Source: Mycobacterium celatum (lineage in GTDB: Bacteria; Actinomycetota; Actinomycetes; Mycobacteriales; Mycobacteriaceae). Taken from it: a stretch of DNA of 64,000 nt. The translations under genes were made by a program, and so were the position numbers. This document shows, in pieces, positions 1-9,592 of the stretch; within the stretch, counting starts at the first letter, position 1, and every line of letters begins with the position of its first letter. The stretch is from the NCBI RefSeq assembly GCF_002101595.1, contig NZ_LQOM01000033.1:1-64000 (forward strand), written 5' to 3'. The notes beneath the pieces were generated by a model. The model had not been told where the DNA came from, searched no databases, and was given only the letters and a program-made list of their open reading frames with translations.

Positions 1-184
1 CGCAGGTTCCCGACCCCAATGTGCCCGACGCGTTCGCGGTCATCGCCGACCGGGCCGGCACCGGGGTGGGTCCGGGCGGAAACAGCGGGTCCGCCGAGGC
101 CGTGCCGCCGCCGCACACGACACCCGCGACGCCGACGGCGACACCGGCTACCAGCACCCGCAGGCCGCGGGCAATCTGCGTCAT
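1..184 (-). pseudogene. Mtc28-like (LpqN/LpqT family) secreted protein, N-terminus, joined to an inverted internal piece
   Basis: From the ATG at 184 the minus strand encodes a signal peptide (MTQIARGLRVLVAG...ASADPLFPPGP), matching my memory of the secreted proline-rich antigen Mtc28 (Rv0040c), which lies upstream of leuS in M. tuberculosis. The minus frame stays open to the edge, but similarity stops near position 57. From there to position 3 the PLUS strand reads QVPDPNVPDAFAVIADRAG, which is the conserved mid-protein motif of the same family. The two pieces are in opposite orientation and meet head-on at about 50-60. That is the expected product of an inversion inside the gene, or of an assembly error. 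The minus reading past the junction is treated as non-native. The rest of the gene lies outside the window. Confidence 0.6.
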
Positions 185-354
185 CAGAGTCGCTCCTTCC
201 CTCCGCTCGGCGTTAGAGGCCGACTGTAACCAGCGGAAACCGGCAACGGCAGGCTTGAGATGGAGCTGGGATGAAGCCCTGATCGGTATGCGACGAAACC
301 GAGACCAACCTGTGGCCGGAAGGCCCTGAGCGCCGTCCTTATACCCTGTGTGAC

Positions 355-3240
355 GTGACCGAATCCCCGACCGCAGCAGCCGGCGCCGTCCCGGGCGCCG
401 ATGACGCGGACTCCGACGCGCCGCGGTACCGCTACACCGCGGAACTGGCCGGTCGCATCGAACAGACCTGGCAGGACAACTGGGCCCGGTGGGGGACATT
501 CAACGTGGCCAACCCGGTCGGCTCGCTGGCGCCCGCAGACGGATCCCCGGTGCCCGAGGACAAGATGTTCGTCCAGGACATGTTCCCGTATCCGTCCGGC
601 GAAGGCCTGCACGTCGGTCACCCGCTGGGCTACATCGCCACAGATGTCTACGCGCGCTACTTCCGGATGACCGGACGTAACGTGTTGCACGCGTTGGGTT
701 TTGATGCGTTCGGGCTGCCCGCCGAACAGTATGCGGTGCAGACCGGCACCCATCCGCGGACCCGCACCGAGGCCAACATCGTCAACTTCCGGCGCCAGTT
801 GGGACGGCTGGGCTTCGGCCACGACAGCCGGCGAAGCTTTTCCACCACCGACGCCGAGTTCTACAAGTGGACGCAGTGGATCTTCCTGCAGATCTACAAC
901 GCCTGGTTCGACACCACCGCCAACAAGGCGCGGCCGATCGCCGAGCTGATCGCCGAATTTGATTCCGGCGCACGGACTTTGGACGACGGCCGGGACTGGG
1001 CGGCGCTGTCGGCCGGTGAGCGCGCCGACGTGATCGACGGCCACCGGCTGGTCTACCGGGCGGATTCGATGGTGAACTGGTGCCCGGGATTGGGCACCGT
1101 GCTGGCCAACGAAGAGGTCACCGCCGACGGCCGCAGCGACCGGGGCAACTTCCCGGTGTTCCGCAAACGGTTGCGGCAGTGGATGATGCGGATCACCGCC
1201 TACGCCGACCGGCTGCTGGACGACCTGGACCTGCTGGAGTGGCCGGACAAGGTCAAGACCATGCAGCGCAACTGGATCGGCCGCTCGACCGGCGCCGCCG
1301 CGCTGTTCGGCAGCGACGCCGGCGATATCGAGGTGTTCACCACCCGCCCCGACACCCTGTTCGGCGCAACCTATCTGGTTCTGGCACCCGAACACGAGCT
1401 GGTCGACCGGCTGGTTGCCGCCGAGTGGCCGGACGGCGTCGACCCGCACTGGACGTTCGGCGCCGCCACACCCGCCGAAGCCGTGAAGGCGTACCGGCAG
1501 TCGATCGCCGCGAAGTCCGAGCTGGAGCGCCAGGAGAACAAGGCGAAAACCGGGGTGTTCCTCGGCACTTACGCCACCAACCCGGCCAACGGTCAGAAGG
1601 TGCCGATCTTCGTCGCCGACTACGTGCTTGTCGGCTACGGCACCGGGGCGATCATGGCCGTGCCGGGCCATGACCACCGCGACTGGGAGTTCGCGCACGA
1701 GTTCGGCCTGCCGATCGTCGAAGTGATTGCCGGCGGCGACATTTCGAAGGACGCCTACACCGGTGACGGCGTCCTGGTGAACTCCGGCTTCCTCGACGGG
1801 ATGGATGTGGCCGCGGCCAAAAAGGCCATCACCGCGCGTTTGGAAGCCGAGGGCCGTGGCTGGGCGCGGGTCGAATACAAGCTGCGGGACTGGCTTTTCG
1901 CGCGGCAACGCTATTGGGGTGAACCGTTCCCGATCGTCTACGACAGCGACGGACGCCCGCACGCGCTGGACGAAGCGGCGTTGCCGGTCGAGTTGCCCGA
2001 CGTCCCTGATTACTCTCCGGTGCTGTTCGACCCCGACGACGCCGACAGTGAGCCCGAGCCGCCGCTGGCCAAGGCCACCGACTGGGTGCACGTCGACCTG
2101 GATCTCGGCGACGGACTGAAGTCCTACACCCGCGACACCAACGTGATGCCGCAATGGGCGGGCAGCTCCTGGTACGAGCTGCGCTACACCGACCCGCACA
2201 ACCCGGACCGGTTCTGCGCCAAGGAGAACGAGGCCTACTGGATGGGTCCGCGGCCGACCGAGCACGGCCCGGACGACCCGGGCGGTGTGGACCTGTACGT
2301 CGGCGGCGTCGAGCACGCGGTGCTGCACCTGCTCTATGCGAGGTTCTGGCACAAGGTGCTCTACGACCTGGGCCACATTACTTCACGCGAGCCGTACCGC
2401 CGGCTGGTGAACCAGGGCTACATTCAGGCGTTCGCCTACACCGATGCGCGCGGATCCTATGTGCCGGCCGCCGAGGTGATCGAACGCCACGGCAGGTTCT
2501 TCTACCCGGGGCCGGACGGCGAGATCGAGGTCTTCCAGGAATTCGGCAAAATCGGTAAGAGCCTGAAGAATTCGGTTTCGCCCGACGAGATCTGCGACGA
2601 CTACGGCGCCGACACGCTGCGCGTGTACGAGATGTCGATGGGACCGCTGGAGGCGTCGCGTCCGTGGGCCACCAAGGATGTCGTCGGCGCGCACCGGTTT
2701 TTGCAGCGGGTGTGGCGGCTGGTGGTCGACGAGCAGACCGGCCGCAACCGGGTGGTCGACGCCGATCTCGATCCTGACACGCTGCGGCAACTGCACCGCA
2801 CCATCGCCGGGGTGTCGGAAGACTATGCGGCGCTGCGGAATAACACGGCAGTGGCCAAGCTGATCGAGTACACCAATCATCTGACCAAGGAGCATCGCGA
2901 CGCGGTGCCGCGCGCCGCGGTCGAGCCGCTGGTGTTGATGCTGGCGCCGCTGGCCCCGCATGTGGCCGAGGAGCTATGGCAGCGGCTGGGTCACACCACG
3001 TCGTTGGCGCACGGCCCATTCCCCGTAGCCGACCCCGCCTATCTGGTCGAGGACACGGTGGAATACCCGGTGCAGGTCAACGGCAAGGTGCGCGGAAAAG
3101 TGGTGGTGGCCGCCGACGCCGACAACGACACCCTCGAGGCCGCCGCACTGGCCGACGAGAAGGTGCAGGCGTTCCTGAACGGCGCACAGGTCAGGAAAGT
3201 CATTGTGGTGCCCGGCCGCCTGGTGAACCTGGTCGTCTAA
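355..3240 (+). CDS. leuS: Leucyl-tRNA synthetase
   Basis: This cytosolic class I aminoacyl-tRNA synthetase charges tRNA-Leu with leucine. The 961-aa length is normal for a mycobacterial LeuS. The HIGH-type signature is HVGH at residues 86-89, following FPYPSGEGL. The KMSKS-type signature is KIGKS at 732-736, in the usual [12 protein letters not shown] setting. The CP1 editing region ([12 protein letters not shown], then [12 protein letters not shown]) lies between them. The GTG at 355 is chosen because the protein aligns from there with the actinobacterial N-terminal extension. The gene stands alone, divergent from the mtc28-like gene and convergent with the SDR gene at 3313-3978. Confidence 0.97.
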   Translation: MTESPTAAAGAVPGADDADSDAPRYRYTAELAGRIEQTWQDNWARWGTFNVANPVGSLAPADGSPVPEDKMFVQDMFPYPSGEGLHVGHPLGYIATDVYARYFRMTGRNVLHALGFDAFGLPAEQYAVQTGTHPRTRTEANIVNFRRQLGRLGFGHDSRRSFSTTDAEFYKWTQWIFLQIYNAWFDTTANKARPIAELIAEFDSGARTLDDGRDWAALSAGERADVIDGHRLVYRADSMVNWCPGLGTVLANEEVTADGRSDRGNFPVFRKRLRQWMMRITAYADRLLDDLDLLEWPDKVKTMQRNWIGRSTGAAALFGSDAGDIEVFTTRPDTLFGATYLVLAPEHELVDRLVAAEWPDGVDPHWTFGAATPAEAVKAYRQSIAAKSELERQENKAKTGVFLGTYATNPANGQKVPIFVADYVLVGYGTGAIMAVPGHDHRDWEFAHEFGLPIVEVIAGGDISKDAYTGDGVLVNSGFLDGMDVAAAKKAITARLEAEGRGWARVEYKLRDWLFARQRYWGEPFPIVYDSDGRPHALDEAALPVELPDVPDYSPVLFDPDDADSEPEPPLAKATDWVHVDLDLGDGLKSYTRDTNVMPQWAGSSWYELRYTDPHNPDRFCAKENEAYWMGPRPTEHGPDDPGGVDLYVGGVEHAVLHLLYARFWHKVLYDLGHITSREPYRRLVNQGYIQAFAYTDARGSYVPAAEVIERHGRFFYPGPDGEIEVFQEFGKIGKSLKNSVSPDEICDDYGADTLRVYEMSMGPLEASRPWATKDVVGAHRFLQRVWRLVVDEQTGRNRVVDADLDPDTLRQLHRTIAGVSEDYAALRNNTAVAKLIEYTNHLTKEHRDAVPRAAVEPLVLMLAPLAPHVAEELWQRLGHTTSLAHGPFPVADPAYLVEDTVEYPVQVNGKVRGKVVVAADADNDTLEAAALADEKVQAFLNGAQVRKVIVVPGRLVNLVV

Positions 3241-3261
3241 CTCTAACCTAACCAGCGCGAG

Positions 3262-3311
3262 CAGACGCAGAATCGCACTCCGCCAGTCGAAATCGCGCGA
3301 TTTTGCGTCTG
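3262..3311. terminator. Bidirectional palindromic terminator between leuS and the SDR gene
   Basis: CAGACGCAGAATCGC (3262-3276) pairs with GCGATTTTGCGTCTG (3297-3311) with a single G-U/A-C position, around a 20-nt loop. It sits exactly between two convergent stop codons (3240 and 3313), so it can serve both genes. The motif resembles a palindromic repeat I recall from mycobacterial intergenic regions, but I see only this copy in the window. Confidence 0.6.
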
Positions 3312-3312
3312 G

Positions 3313-3978
3313 TCAACGGGGGCGGATCACCACGTCGTGCACGTGTCCGTCCGGCGGGGTGGCAACCACGTTGGCGACCGCCGCAGCGACGGTCGCCGGC
3401 CGCAGAAAACGGGCGGGGTCGTACTCGCCGCCCTCGTAGGCGACCAGCTCGCGCTGCATATCGGTATCGACCCGGCCGGGATACACCGTGGTGACCCTCA
3501 GCGACGGCTCGTCGGCGCGCAGCGAATCGGCGAACGCGCGCAACGCAAACTTGCTCGCCGAATAGGACGCCATCCCCGGCGAAACCCTGCGCCCCGAGCC
3601 CGAGTTGATGAACACCACCTGGCCGCCGGCTCGCCGCAGCGCGGGCAGCAGCGCCAACGTAACAGCCACCGCGCCAACGACATTCACGTCGATGGTGGTG
3701 CGCCACTGCTCGACGGTGGACTCGGCGACGCGCCCGGGCAGGGACACGCCGGCATTGTGTACCAATACATCCAACTCGTCGATCGACTCGGTGGCGGCCG
3801 GGATCGCGTCGGTGTCAGCCAGATCCAGCGGAAGCACGGTCGCGCCGAGACGCTGTGCCGCAGCGTCGAGCGCAGCCGAGGGTCGACCGGCCAGCAGCAG
3901 CGTGTGCGTCGGGGCCAGGGCGTCGGCGATCGCAGAACCGATACCCCGGCTCGCGCCGGTGATCAATGCAGTGGGCAT
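3313..3978 (-). CDS. Short-chain dehydrogenase/reductase
   Basis: This is a 221-aa classical SDR, expected to oxidise or reduce an unknown alcohol/carbonyl with NAD(P)(H) in the cytosol. The Rossmann glycine motif TGASRGIG is at residues 7-14 and the NAG motif at 75-77. The catalytic Ser is near 126-128, with Tyr139 and Lys143 in YSASK. At 221 residues it is a short family member that ends soon after the substrate loop. It lies between leuS and the MarR gene, a spot where I do not recall a gene in M. tuberculosis. The stop is 30 bp from the MarR gene end, so it is not obviously in that operon. The substrate is unknown. Confidence 0.85.
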   Translation of the reverse strand: MPTALITGASRGIGSAIADALAPTHTLLLAGRPSAALDAAAQRLGATVLPLDLADTDAIPAATESIDELDVLVHNAGVSLPGRVAESTVEQWRTTIDVNVVGAVAVTLALLPALRRAGGQVVFINSGSGRRVSPGMASYSASKFALRAFADSLRADEPSLRVTTVYPGRVDTDMQRELVAYEGGEYDPARFLRPATVAAAVANVVATPPDGHVHDVVIRPR

Positions 3979-4008
3979 ACGGTCAATACAGTTGTGACGC
4001 TAAGGCTT

Positions 4009-4512
4009 TCACGCCTGCTCGGCCTCGCCGGGGCAAACAGCGGTGGCCGGCTCAAGGGTGGCCAACCTTTCCAGCGGCGCCAGCGCCTTGGTCAGGGTTT
4101 CCAGTTCGGATTCGCTGAGCTTGCTGAGCATCCCGGCCAGCGCGGCGATCCGGTTGGCCAGCGACTCTCGGTGAACCGCGAGGCCCCGCGGCGTGATGTC
4201 GACGAGCACGGCCCGCAGATCAGACGGGTCGCGCGACCGCTTCACCAAACCGATCTTCTCCAGCCGGCGAATGGCCACGGTGGTGGTGGGGGTGCGCACC
4301 CGCTCGTGTGCGGCCAGGTCCGTCATCCGGATCGGACCCCGGTCGAGCAGCGTCACCAGGATCGACAGCTGGGCCAGGGTCAGCTCGCCGGCGGTTGCGG
4401 CGCCCGCACTCGGGTCGCCGCGGCGCAGAATGGAGAAAAGCTTGGACAGCGTGCGGTGTAGACCCTCAGCCAGCTGTGTCACTTCCGGCACGGTGGCTTC
4501 GCGTTCCGCCAT
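4009..4512 (-). CDS. MarR-family transcriptional regulator
   Basis: This 167-aa winged-helix regulator corresponds by position to Rv0042c. The DNA-binding core is visible as LTLAQLSILVTLLDRGPIRMTDLA, then a recognition helix TPTTTVAIRRLEKIGLVKR and a wing containing RDPSDLRAVLVDIT. The open frame extends upstream to 4722, but that extension overlaps the ABC ATPase gene and has no domain-like character. The ATG at 4512 (MAEREATVPEV) gives a normal MarR N-terminus. It lies 56 bp downstream of the ABC ATPase on the same strand and may be co-transcribed with the transporter. The ligand is unknown. Confidence 0.88.
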   Translation of the reverse strand: MAEREATVPEVTQLAEGLHRTLSKLFSILRRGDPSAGAATAGELTLAQLSILVTLLDRGPIRMTDLAAHERVRTPTTTVAIRRLEKIGLVKRSRDPSDLRAVLVDITPRGLAVHRESLANRIAALAGMLSKLSESELETLTKALAPLERLATLEPATAVCPGEAEQA

Positions 4513-4567
4513 AATTCGCCAGTCTAACCGGATTGCTCCGAACCAGTCGCCAAAATCGCTTTTGCTG

Positions 4568-5317
4568 TCAAAGTACTTGTGATAAGAACCGCTGCAGCCG
4601 CTCGGTTTCGGCGGCCTCGAAGATCTGCTCGGGCGGTCCGGTTTCCACCACCGCGCCGTGGTCCATGAACACGACGGCGTCGGCTGTCGACCTGGCAAAA
4701 CCCATTTCGTGGGTGACGACAACCATCGTCATGCCCTCGTCGCCCAGCTCGGCGATCAGCGCCAGGATGCCCTTCACCAGCTCCGGGTCCAGCGCCGACG
4801 TCGCCTCGTCGAAGAGCATCACCTGCGGGCCCATGGCCAGCGCGCGAGCGATCGCGACACGTTGCTGTTGACCGCCCGACAACGCGCCGGGACGGACGAG
4901 CGCCTTGTGTTTCATGCCGACCCGGTCCAGCTGCGCCAGCGCCAGCTGGCGCGCCGCGTCGGCCGGCAGCCGCTTGAGCTTCCGCGGTGCGAGCATCACG
5001 TTGTCCAGCACGCTGCGGTGCGGGAACAAGTTGAAGTGCTGGAACACCATCCCGATGCGCTGGCGCAGCCGGTTGGGGTCATCGCCCAGCACGGAGCGGC
5101 CATCGAGCAAGACGTCGCCGCGGTCGGGTTCGTACAGCCGGTTCAGGGTGCGCAGCAACGTCGACTTGCCGGATCCCGACGGGCCGATGATCGCGACCGT
5201 GCTGCCGGCCGGCACGTCGAGGTCGACGCCGCGCAGTACCACGTTCTGCCCGAACGAGAGGTGAATGTCCTTGGCCGCCAACGATACCGGCGCTGCACGC
5301 TCGACGGCCGCGGTCAT
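4568..5317 (-). CDS. Polar amino acid ABC transporter ATP-binding protein (GlnQ type)
   Basis: This 249-aa ATPase should energise uptake of a polar amino acid (glutamine/glutamate type) with the fused receptor-permease encoded just upstream. Walker A is GPSGSGKST at residues 45-53, the ABC signature LSGGQ at 146-150, and Walker B VMLFDE ends at 171. The switch histidine is in VVTHEMGFA. The Q-loop and following FNLFPH are typical of the GlnQ/HisP subfamily. Its ATG overlaps the stop of the permease gene by 4 bp (5314-5317), so the two genes are translationally coupled. Confidence 0.93.
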   Translation of the reverse strand: MTAAVERAAPVSLAAKDIHLSFGQNVVLRGVDLDVPAGSTVAIIGPSGSGKSTLLRTLNRLYEPDRGDVLLDGRSVLGDDPNRLRQRIGMVFQHFNLFPHRSVLDNVMLAPRKLKRLPADAARQLALAQLDRVGMKHKALVRPGALSGGQQQRVAIARALAMGPQVMLFDEATSALDPELVKGILALIAELGDEGMTMVVVTHEMGFARSTADAVVFMDHGAVVETGPPEQIFEAAETERLQRFLSQVL

Positions 5318-7098
5318 AGCATCTCCTGCCCGGTTGCCGAGGCGAGCGCGTCGAGCGGGTCCGGCGGCTCAACCGCGGCGGGGCCCTGGCGAAGCCGCTT
5401 GTCGACGTAGTTCACCAGATGGGTCAGCGGGATCGTCAGTATCAGGTAGAAGACACCCGCGGCCACCAGCGGCGACAGGCTGCCGGTCTGCGCGTTGAAG
5501 TCGCGGCCGACCTGGAACAGCTCGCGCTGGCCGGCGATCAGCCCGAGGAAGTAGACCAATGCGGAGCCTTTCAACAGCGCGATGAACTGGTTGACCAGCG
5601 CGGGCAAAACCCGGCGAATGCCCTGCGGCACCACCACCAACCGCATCGACGACGGGTAGCTCAGCCCCAGCGCCCGGGACGCTTCGAGCTGGCCGGTGTC
5701 GACGCTTTGAATGCCCGCGCGGAAGATCTCACCGATGTACGCCGCCGCCGTCAACCCCAGGGCGGCGATACCCAGCGGATACGGATTGTTGTGGGTCAAC
5801 CCGCCGACGATCGGGCCCATCCCGAGGCCGATCAGCAGGATGATCACCACTTCGGGCAGCCCGCGGAAGATGTCGGTATACACCCGGGCCGGCCAGCGCA
5901 ACCACCGGGTGTGGGAGATCCCGGCCACCGCCAGTGCAATCCCGACCACCAACCCGATGACGCTGGCGCTGACCGTCAAGATCAACGTGTTCGGCAGCCC
6001 CGTCGTCAGCAGCACCGGGATCACCTGCTTGTAGAGGTCCCAGTCGAGGAACGAATCCCGCAGCTGGGCCAGCGTCGACGTCGGTGCGGGCGGCCCGGTT
6101 TGGGGCCGGTGATGCTTCTCGGCGATCTTCGCGAAATCGGGCAGGTGCGGCGTCAGCGCATCCTTGGACCCCGGTTTCCAGTCCGGCGGCAGCGGCCGCG
6201 GCACCCAGTCGGAGTACAGACCCGACCAGGTGGCGTCGGCGATGACGGCGTCCAGCGCGGAGTTCAGCGCATCGATCAGCGGCCTGTTGTCTTTTGCGAC
6301 CGCGTAGGCCACGAAGTCGCCTTCGCTGAACGTGTTGGCGACGATCGCGGCCGGGTCGCCGGGCCGCACCGCGTTCACCGCCTCCAGCCCGCCCGCCACC
6401 CAGGCGTCGATCTGGTGGGTCTTCAGGCTGGTGTAGGCGGTGATGATGTCGGGGAATTTGACCGGTTGCAGGTGCAGGGTCTCGACAACGTAGGCGTCCT
6501 GCACGGTGCCCTGAACGACGCCGATGCGCTGCCCCGGTGCCAGGTCGTCGAACCCGGTGATCGGCGAGCCCGGCTGCACCACCAGCGAGGCATAGCCGAA
6601 GTCGTAGCCGTTGGTGAAGCCGACCGTGCGCCGCCGCGCGTCGGTGGCCATGATCGACGCCGAGCCGACGTCGAAACGGCGCGACGACACCTGGGCGAGC
6701 AAGCCGGCGAAGTCGGTGCCGACGAAGCGGACCCGCAGGCCCAGTTTGGCGGCCATCGCGCGCAGCAGCTCGTTGTCGAAACCGGTGTAGTGCCCGGCGG
6801 GGTTGATGCAGGCGTTCGGCGGCGCCTCCGAGACGGTGCCGACGGTCAGCGTGCCCGGCGTGATGAGACCCAGCGCTGCGGCGTCGACCGAGCTGAGCGG
6901 CTCGACCCCGGCGGTGGTGTACTTGTCTTCGCGCGGGCGTTTGGCGGTGGCCAGCTTGGGCGGCAATGCCGTCGCGTTCTCCAGCCCGGCCGGCGCGCAC
7001 TGGTTGGTGTCGGCCGAGGCGGGTGGCGCCGCCGCGAGGCCCCACACCATCAGGGTCACCGCGATCACCGCGACGAGCTTTCCGGCGATGACGTTCAT
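5314..7098 (-). CDS. Fused amino acid ABC substrate-binding protein and permease
   Basis: This 594-aa protein joins two transporter parts. A signal peptide (ending about ASADTNQC) is followed by a type 3 periplasmic binding domain (about residues 60-330, with GYYT-like GHYTGFDNELL and KLGLRVRFVGTDF). An integral-membrane permease of the HisM/GlnP type follows (about 370-580). Its EAA loop reads GLSYPSSMRLVVVPQGIRRVLPAL. Fusion of receptor and permease keeps the binding domain tethered at the outer face of the membrane. The ATG at 7098 is used because it starts the signal peptide; the open frame upstream runs into the GntR gene. It is operonic with the ATPase at 4568-5317. Confidence 0.9.
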   Translation of the reverse strand: MNVIAGKLVAVIAVTLMVWGLAAAPPASADTNQCAPAGLENATALPPKLATAKRPREDKYTTAGVEPLSSVDAAALGLITPGTLTVGTVSEAPPNACINPAGHYTGFDNELLRAMAAKLGLRVRFVGTDFAGLLAQVSSRRFDVGSASIMATDARRRTVGFTNGYDFGYASLVVQPGSPITGFDDLAPGQRIGVVQGTVQDAYVVETLHLQPVKFPDIITAYTSLKTHQIDAWVAGGLEAVNAVRPGDPAAIVANTFSEGDFVAYAVAKDNRPLIDALNSALDAVIADATWSGLYSDWVPRPLPPDWKPGSKDALTPHLPDFAKIAEKHHRPQTGPPAPTSTLAQLRDSFLDWDLYKQVIPVLLTTGLPNTLILTVSASVIGLVVGIALAVAGISHTRWLRWPARVYTDIFRGLPEVVIILLIGLGMGPIVGGLTHNNPYPLGIAALGLTAAAYIGEIFRAGIQSVDTGQLEASRALGLSYPSSMRLVVVPQGIRRVLPALVNQFIALLKGSALVYFLGLIAGQRELFQVGRDFNAQTGSLSPLVAAGVFYLILTIPLTHLVNYVDKRLRQGPAAVEPPDPLDALASATGQEML

Positions 7099-7142
7099 AT
7101 TCGCAACGTACCGGCCCGTTGCGCGCCGTCGGTTCGGCCGGT

Positions 7143-7820
7143 TCAGAGCGCGACGGCGGGTTTGTCGGGCGGGGCCAGCACGCGGCGGCGAACGAGTTCC
7201 GCCACCGTGATCTTGGCCATCAGCGCGGCGCAGCCGGCGCAAGCGGCGCGGGCGGCGGCGGGATCGCGACGGCGGATGGCGGCCGTCTCGTCCTCGTAGA
7301 ACGGCAGCATCTCGGCGATGACATTGGGGTAGCTCAACAGGAACGCGCGCGGAATCAGGCCTGTTGACGCGCGGATCGCCGCGTGCAGTCGTGGCCCGGC
7401 GTACTCGTCGGTGACGGCACGCCGATATTCCCGCGCCGCCTGCTGGAAAGCGCGCGGCTCCTTCGTGGTGCGCAGCGTGCGCATCAGGGCGTCGAGCTGA
7501 TCCAGGATTCGCGGCGTGGGGTTGGCGGCGGCACGCGCCGACGCGATGCCGTTGAGCACGCCGTGCAACTCGTGATGCTCGGCGATGGTGTCCTCGTCGA
7601 ATCTCTCGACGAACGCGCCGCGGTGATACCGGGTGGACAGCACCCCGTCGTGTTCCAGCTGGACGAGCGCCTCCTGGATGGGGACACGGCTCATGCCGAG
7701 CGCTTCGGCGATCTCGTTGCGGTCGACCCGGTCACCGGTGCGCAGCTTGCCGGTCAGCACCAGGTTGAGGATGTAAGCGACAACCTGGTCCTTCTCTTTA
7801 GCGCCGTATCTCTTCGGCAT
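7143..7820 (-). CDS. GntR-family (FadR-type) transcriptional regulator
   Basis: This 225-aa regulator has an N-terminal winged helix (about residues 10-70, with [22 protein letters not shown] and [10 protein letters not shown]). An alpha-helical FCD ligand-binding domain follows (about 80-210). It matches the position of Rv0043c. It is 44 bp upstream of the ABC receptor-permease on the same strand, so it may regulate or be co-transcribed with that transporter. FCD domains usually bind small carboxylates through metal-ligating histidines; the effector here cannot be read from sequence. Confidence 0.9.
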   Translation of the reverse strand: MPKRYGAKEKDQVVAYILNLVLTGKLRTGDRVDRNEIAEALGMSRVPIQEALVQLEHDGVLSTRYHRGAFVERFDEDTIAEHHELHGVLNGIASARAAANPTPRILDQLDALMRTLRTTKEPRAFQQAAREYRRAVTDEYAGPRLHAAIRASTGLIPRAFLLSYPNVIAEMLPFYEDETAAIRRRDPAAARAACAGCAALMAKITVAELVRRRVLAPPDKPAVAL

Positions 7821-7863
7821 ATCCCTTTCGAGTTTTCCACGCCGCGCCGGTTTACGTTGGGGT

Positions 7864-8667
7864 TCAACGATTATCGCGCCAGCGGCACAGCGTTTCGGCG
7901 GCGCTCAGGTCGTAGTCCGGGCCGGTCGAGCCGACGGTCAACAGGGTGACGCCCAGGCCCGTCAAGGCTTCGGCCTCGGCGATCAATGCGTCGGCGCTCC
8001 GACCGCGGCCCGTTTCACCGCCGACCGCGGCGGATCGCTCGATGCTGTCCGGGTCGCGGCCGACCGCCGCGCAGTGCCGGGCCAGCACGTCCGCCTTCGC
8101 GGGATAGGTGTCGGCGGTGGCGAAGCTGTGCCACATGTCGGCATGCTCGGCGACCAGCCGCAGCGTCTTCTTTTCGCCCTCGCCGCCGATCAGCAGCGGA
8201 ATCGGGCGGGTGGGCGGCGGATTGAGCTTGCCCAGCCGCGATTCGATCCGGGGCAGCGCCGCCGCCAGGTCGTCAAGACGGCTGCCAGCCGTGCCGAACT
8301 CGTAGCCGTACTCGTCGTAATCCCTGCGTTTCCAGCCCGACCCGATGCCCAGGATCAGCCGGCCGTCCGAAATGTGGTCGACGGTGCGGGCCATGTCGGC
8401 GAGCAGCTCCGGGTTGCGGTAGGAGTTACAGCTCACCAGCGCGCCGATTTCGATGCGTGACGTCTGCTCGGCCCAGGCGCCCAGCATGGTCCAGCATTCG
8501 AAGTGGGGGCCGTCGCGATCGCCGTAGAGCGGGAAGAAGTGGTCCCAGTTGAACGCGATGTCGACGCCGATGTCCTCGCAGCGGCGGACCGCGTCGCGGA
8601 TCTGGCTGTATTGCGGGGCGTGCTGCGGCTGCAGCTGCACGCCGATGCGAACGGGGGAAGAGGTCAT
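7864..8667 (-). CDS. LLM-class F420-dependent oxidoreductase
   Basis: This 267-aa TIM-barrel flavin/F420 oxidoreductase corresponds by position and character to Rv0044c. It shows the luciferase-like barrel features: an N-terminal strand (RIGVQLQPQ), [41 protein letters not shown], and the [20 protein letters not shown] segment typical of F420 enzymes. It lies between the GntR gene (44 bp) and the hydrolase gene (10 bp) on one strand. The substrate is unknown. F420 use is inferred from the subfamily and from the host, which makes F420. Confidence 0.87.
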   Translation of the reverse strand: MTSSPVRIGVQLQPQHAPQYSQIRDAVRRCEDIGVDIAFNWDHFFPLYGDRDGPHFECWTMLGAWAEQTSRIEIGALVSCNSYRNPELLADMARTVDHISDGRLILGIGSGWKRRDYDEYGYEFGTAGSRLDDLAAALPRIESRLGKLNPPPTRPIPLLIGGEGEKKTLRLVAEHADMWHSFATADTYPAKADVLARHCAAVGRDPDSIERSAAVGGETGRGRSADALIAEAEALTGLGVTLLTVGSTGPDYDLSAAETLCRWRDNR

Positions 8668-8676
8668 GGTGCCACG

Positions 8677-9561
8677 TTAGCCGTCGAGCACGGTGCGCAG
8701 AATGCCGATCAGCGCCCGAGGCTGGTCGCTCTGCACCGAATGCCCGGACCCGTCCACGGTGTGCGCGCCGCGGAAATGCTTTGCGCGCCGGGCTAACTCG
8801 TCGGCGTCTTCGTCGGTGACGAAACCCGAGTTGCCGCCGCGCACCAGGGTGATGGGCGCGTCCGTGGCGGCGACGTCGTCCCACAGCCCGGCGAAGTCGG
8901 GCATGGTCTGCATCATGTCGTAGCGCCAGGTCCAGCGCCCGTTGTCCAGGCGGCGGGAGTTGTGAAAGACGCCGCGGCGCAACGACTTCGGATCACGGTG
9001 CGGCGCCGCGGCGGTGGTCACCTCCAGCATCGCCGCAAAGCTGGGGAATTCCCGCTCGCCGTGCACCAGGGCGACCGTGCCCTGCTGTTCGGCGGTCAGC
9101 TCGGCGTGCCGCTTCAGCGCCGACGGGGTGACGTCGACCAGCACCAGCTCGCGCACCGGCGCCGCGGCGGCCAGCGCTATCGCGGTCAGCCCGCCCAACG
9201 ACATGCCCACGACCAGGTCGGCGTTTGGGGCAAGCTCGCCCAAAACCGGCGCTAGCGCAGCGGCGTTGCGCCGCGGCGAGTAGTCACTGTCGTCGCGCCA
9301 CGCCGAATGGCCGTGGCCGGGCAGGTCTACGGCAAGAGCCGGTTCACCGAGTCCGACGATCACGGTGTCCCAGGTGTGCGCGTTCTGCCCGCCGCCGTGC
9401 AAGAACACGACGCGGGGTGGGCCGTCGCCCCACGTGAGCGCGCTGATGGGGCCGCGGTCGACTCGTGCGACGGTGGGCACCCTGTCCACGCCGGCTTGTT
9501 CGGCGTTCTCGGGCAGCAGAGCGAATTCGTCGAGACCGAGCAACTCGTCGTCGGAAATCAC
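8677..9561 (-). CDS. Alpha/beta hydrolase (Rv0045c-like esterase)
   Basis: This is a 294-aa serine hydrolase. The oxyanion loop HGGGQNAHTWD is near residue 55. The nucleophile elbow GMSLGG at 119-124 places the catalytic serine at 121. The histidine is in VDGSGHSVQ near the C-terminus, and the acid is probably in the preceding GNSGFVTDEDADEL region. The gene order matches Rv0045c, a mycobacterial ester hydrolase. Its stop is 10 bp from the LLM gene start, so the two are probably one transcript. No signal peptide is seen, so it is cytosolic. Confidence 0.9.
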   Translation of the reverse strand: MISDDELLGLDEFALLPENAEQAGVDRVPTVARVDRGPISALTWGDGPPRVVFLHGGGQNAHTWDTVIVGLGEPALAVDLPGHGHSAWRDDSDYSPRRNAAALAPVLGELAPNADLVVGMSLGGLTAIALAAAAPVRELVLVDVTPSALKRHAELTAEQQGTVALVHGEREFPSFAAMLEVTTAAAPHRDPKSLRRGVFHNSRRLDNGRWTWRYDMMQTMPDFAGLWDDVAATDAPITLVRGGNSGFVTDEDADELARRAKHFRGAHTVDGSGHSVQSDQPRALIGILRTVLDG

Positions 9562-9592
9562 CTCGACGAGGTTACCCCGCAGAATCGATGCC

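Noticed and set aside
184..2376. 730-aa open frame antisense to leuS
   Set aside because: Long antisense frames are routine in 65-70% GC DNA; it has low-complexity Val/Gly/Arg composition and no domain, while the plus strand is clearly leuS.
5419..7299. 626-aa plus-strand frame opposite the ABC receptor-permease
   Set aside because: Composition of an antisense shadow; the minus strand encodes the signal peptide, binding domain and permease.
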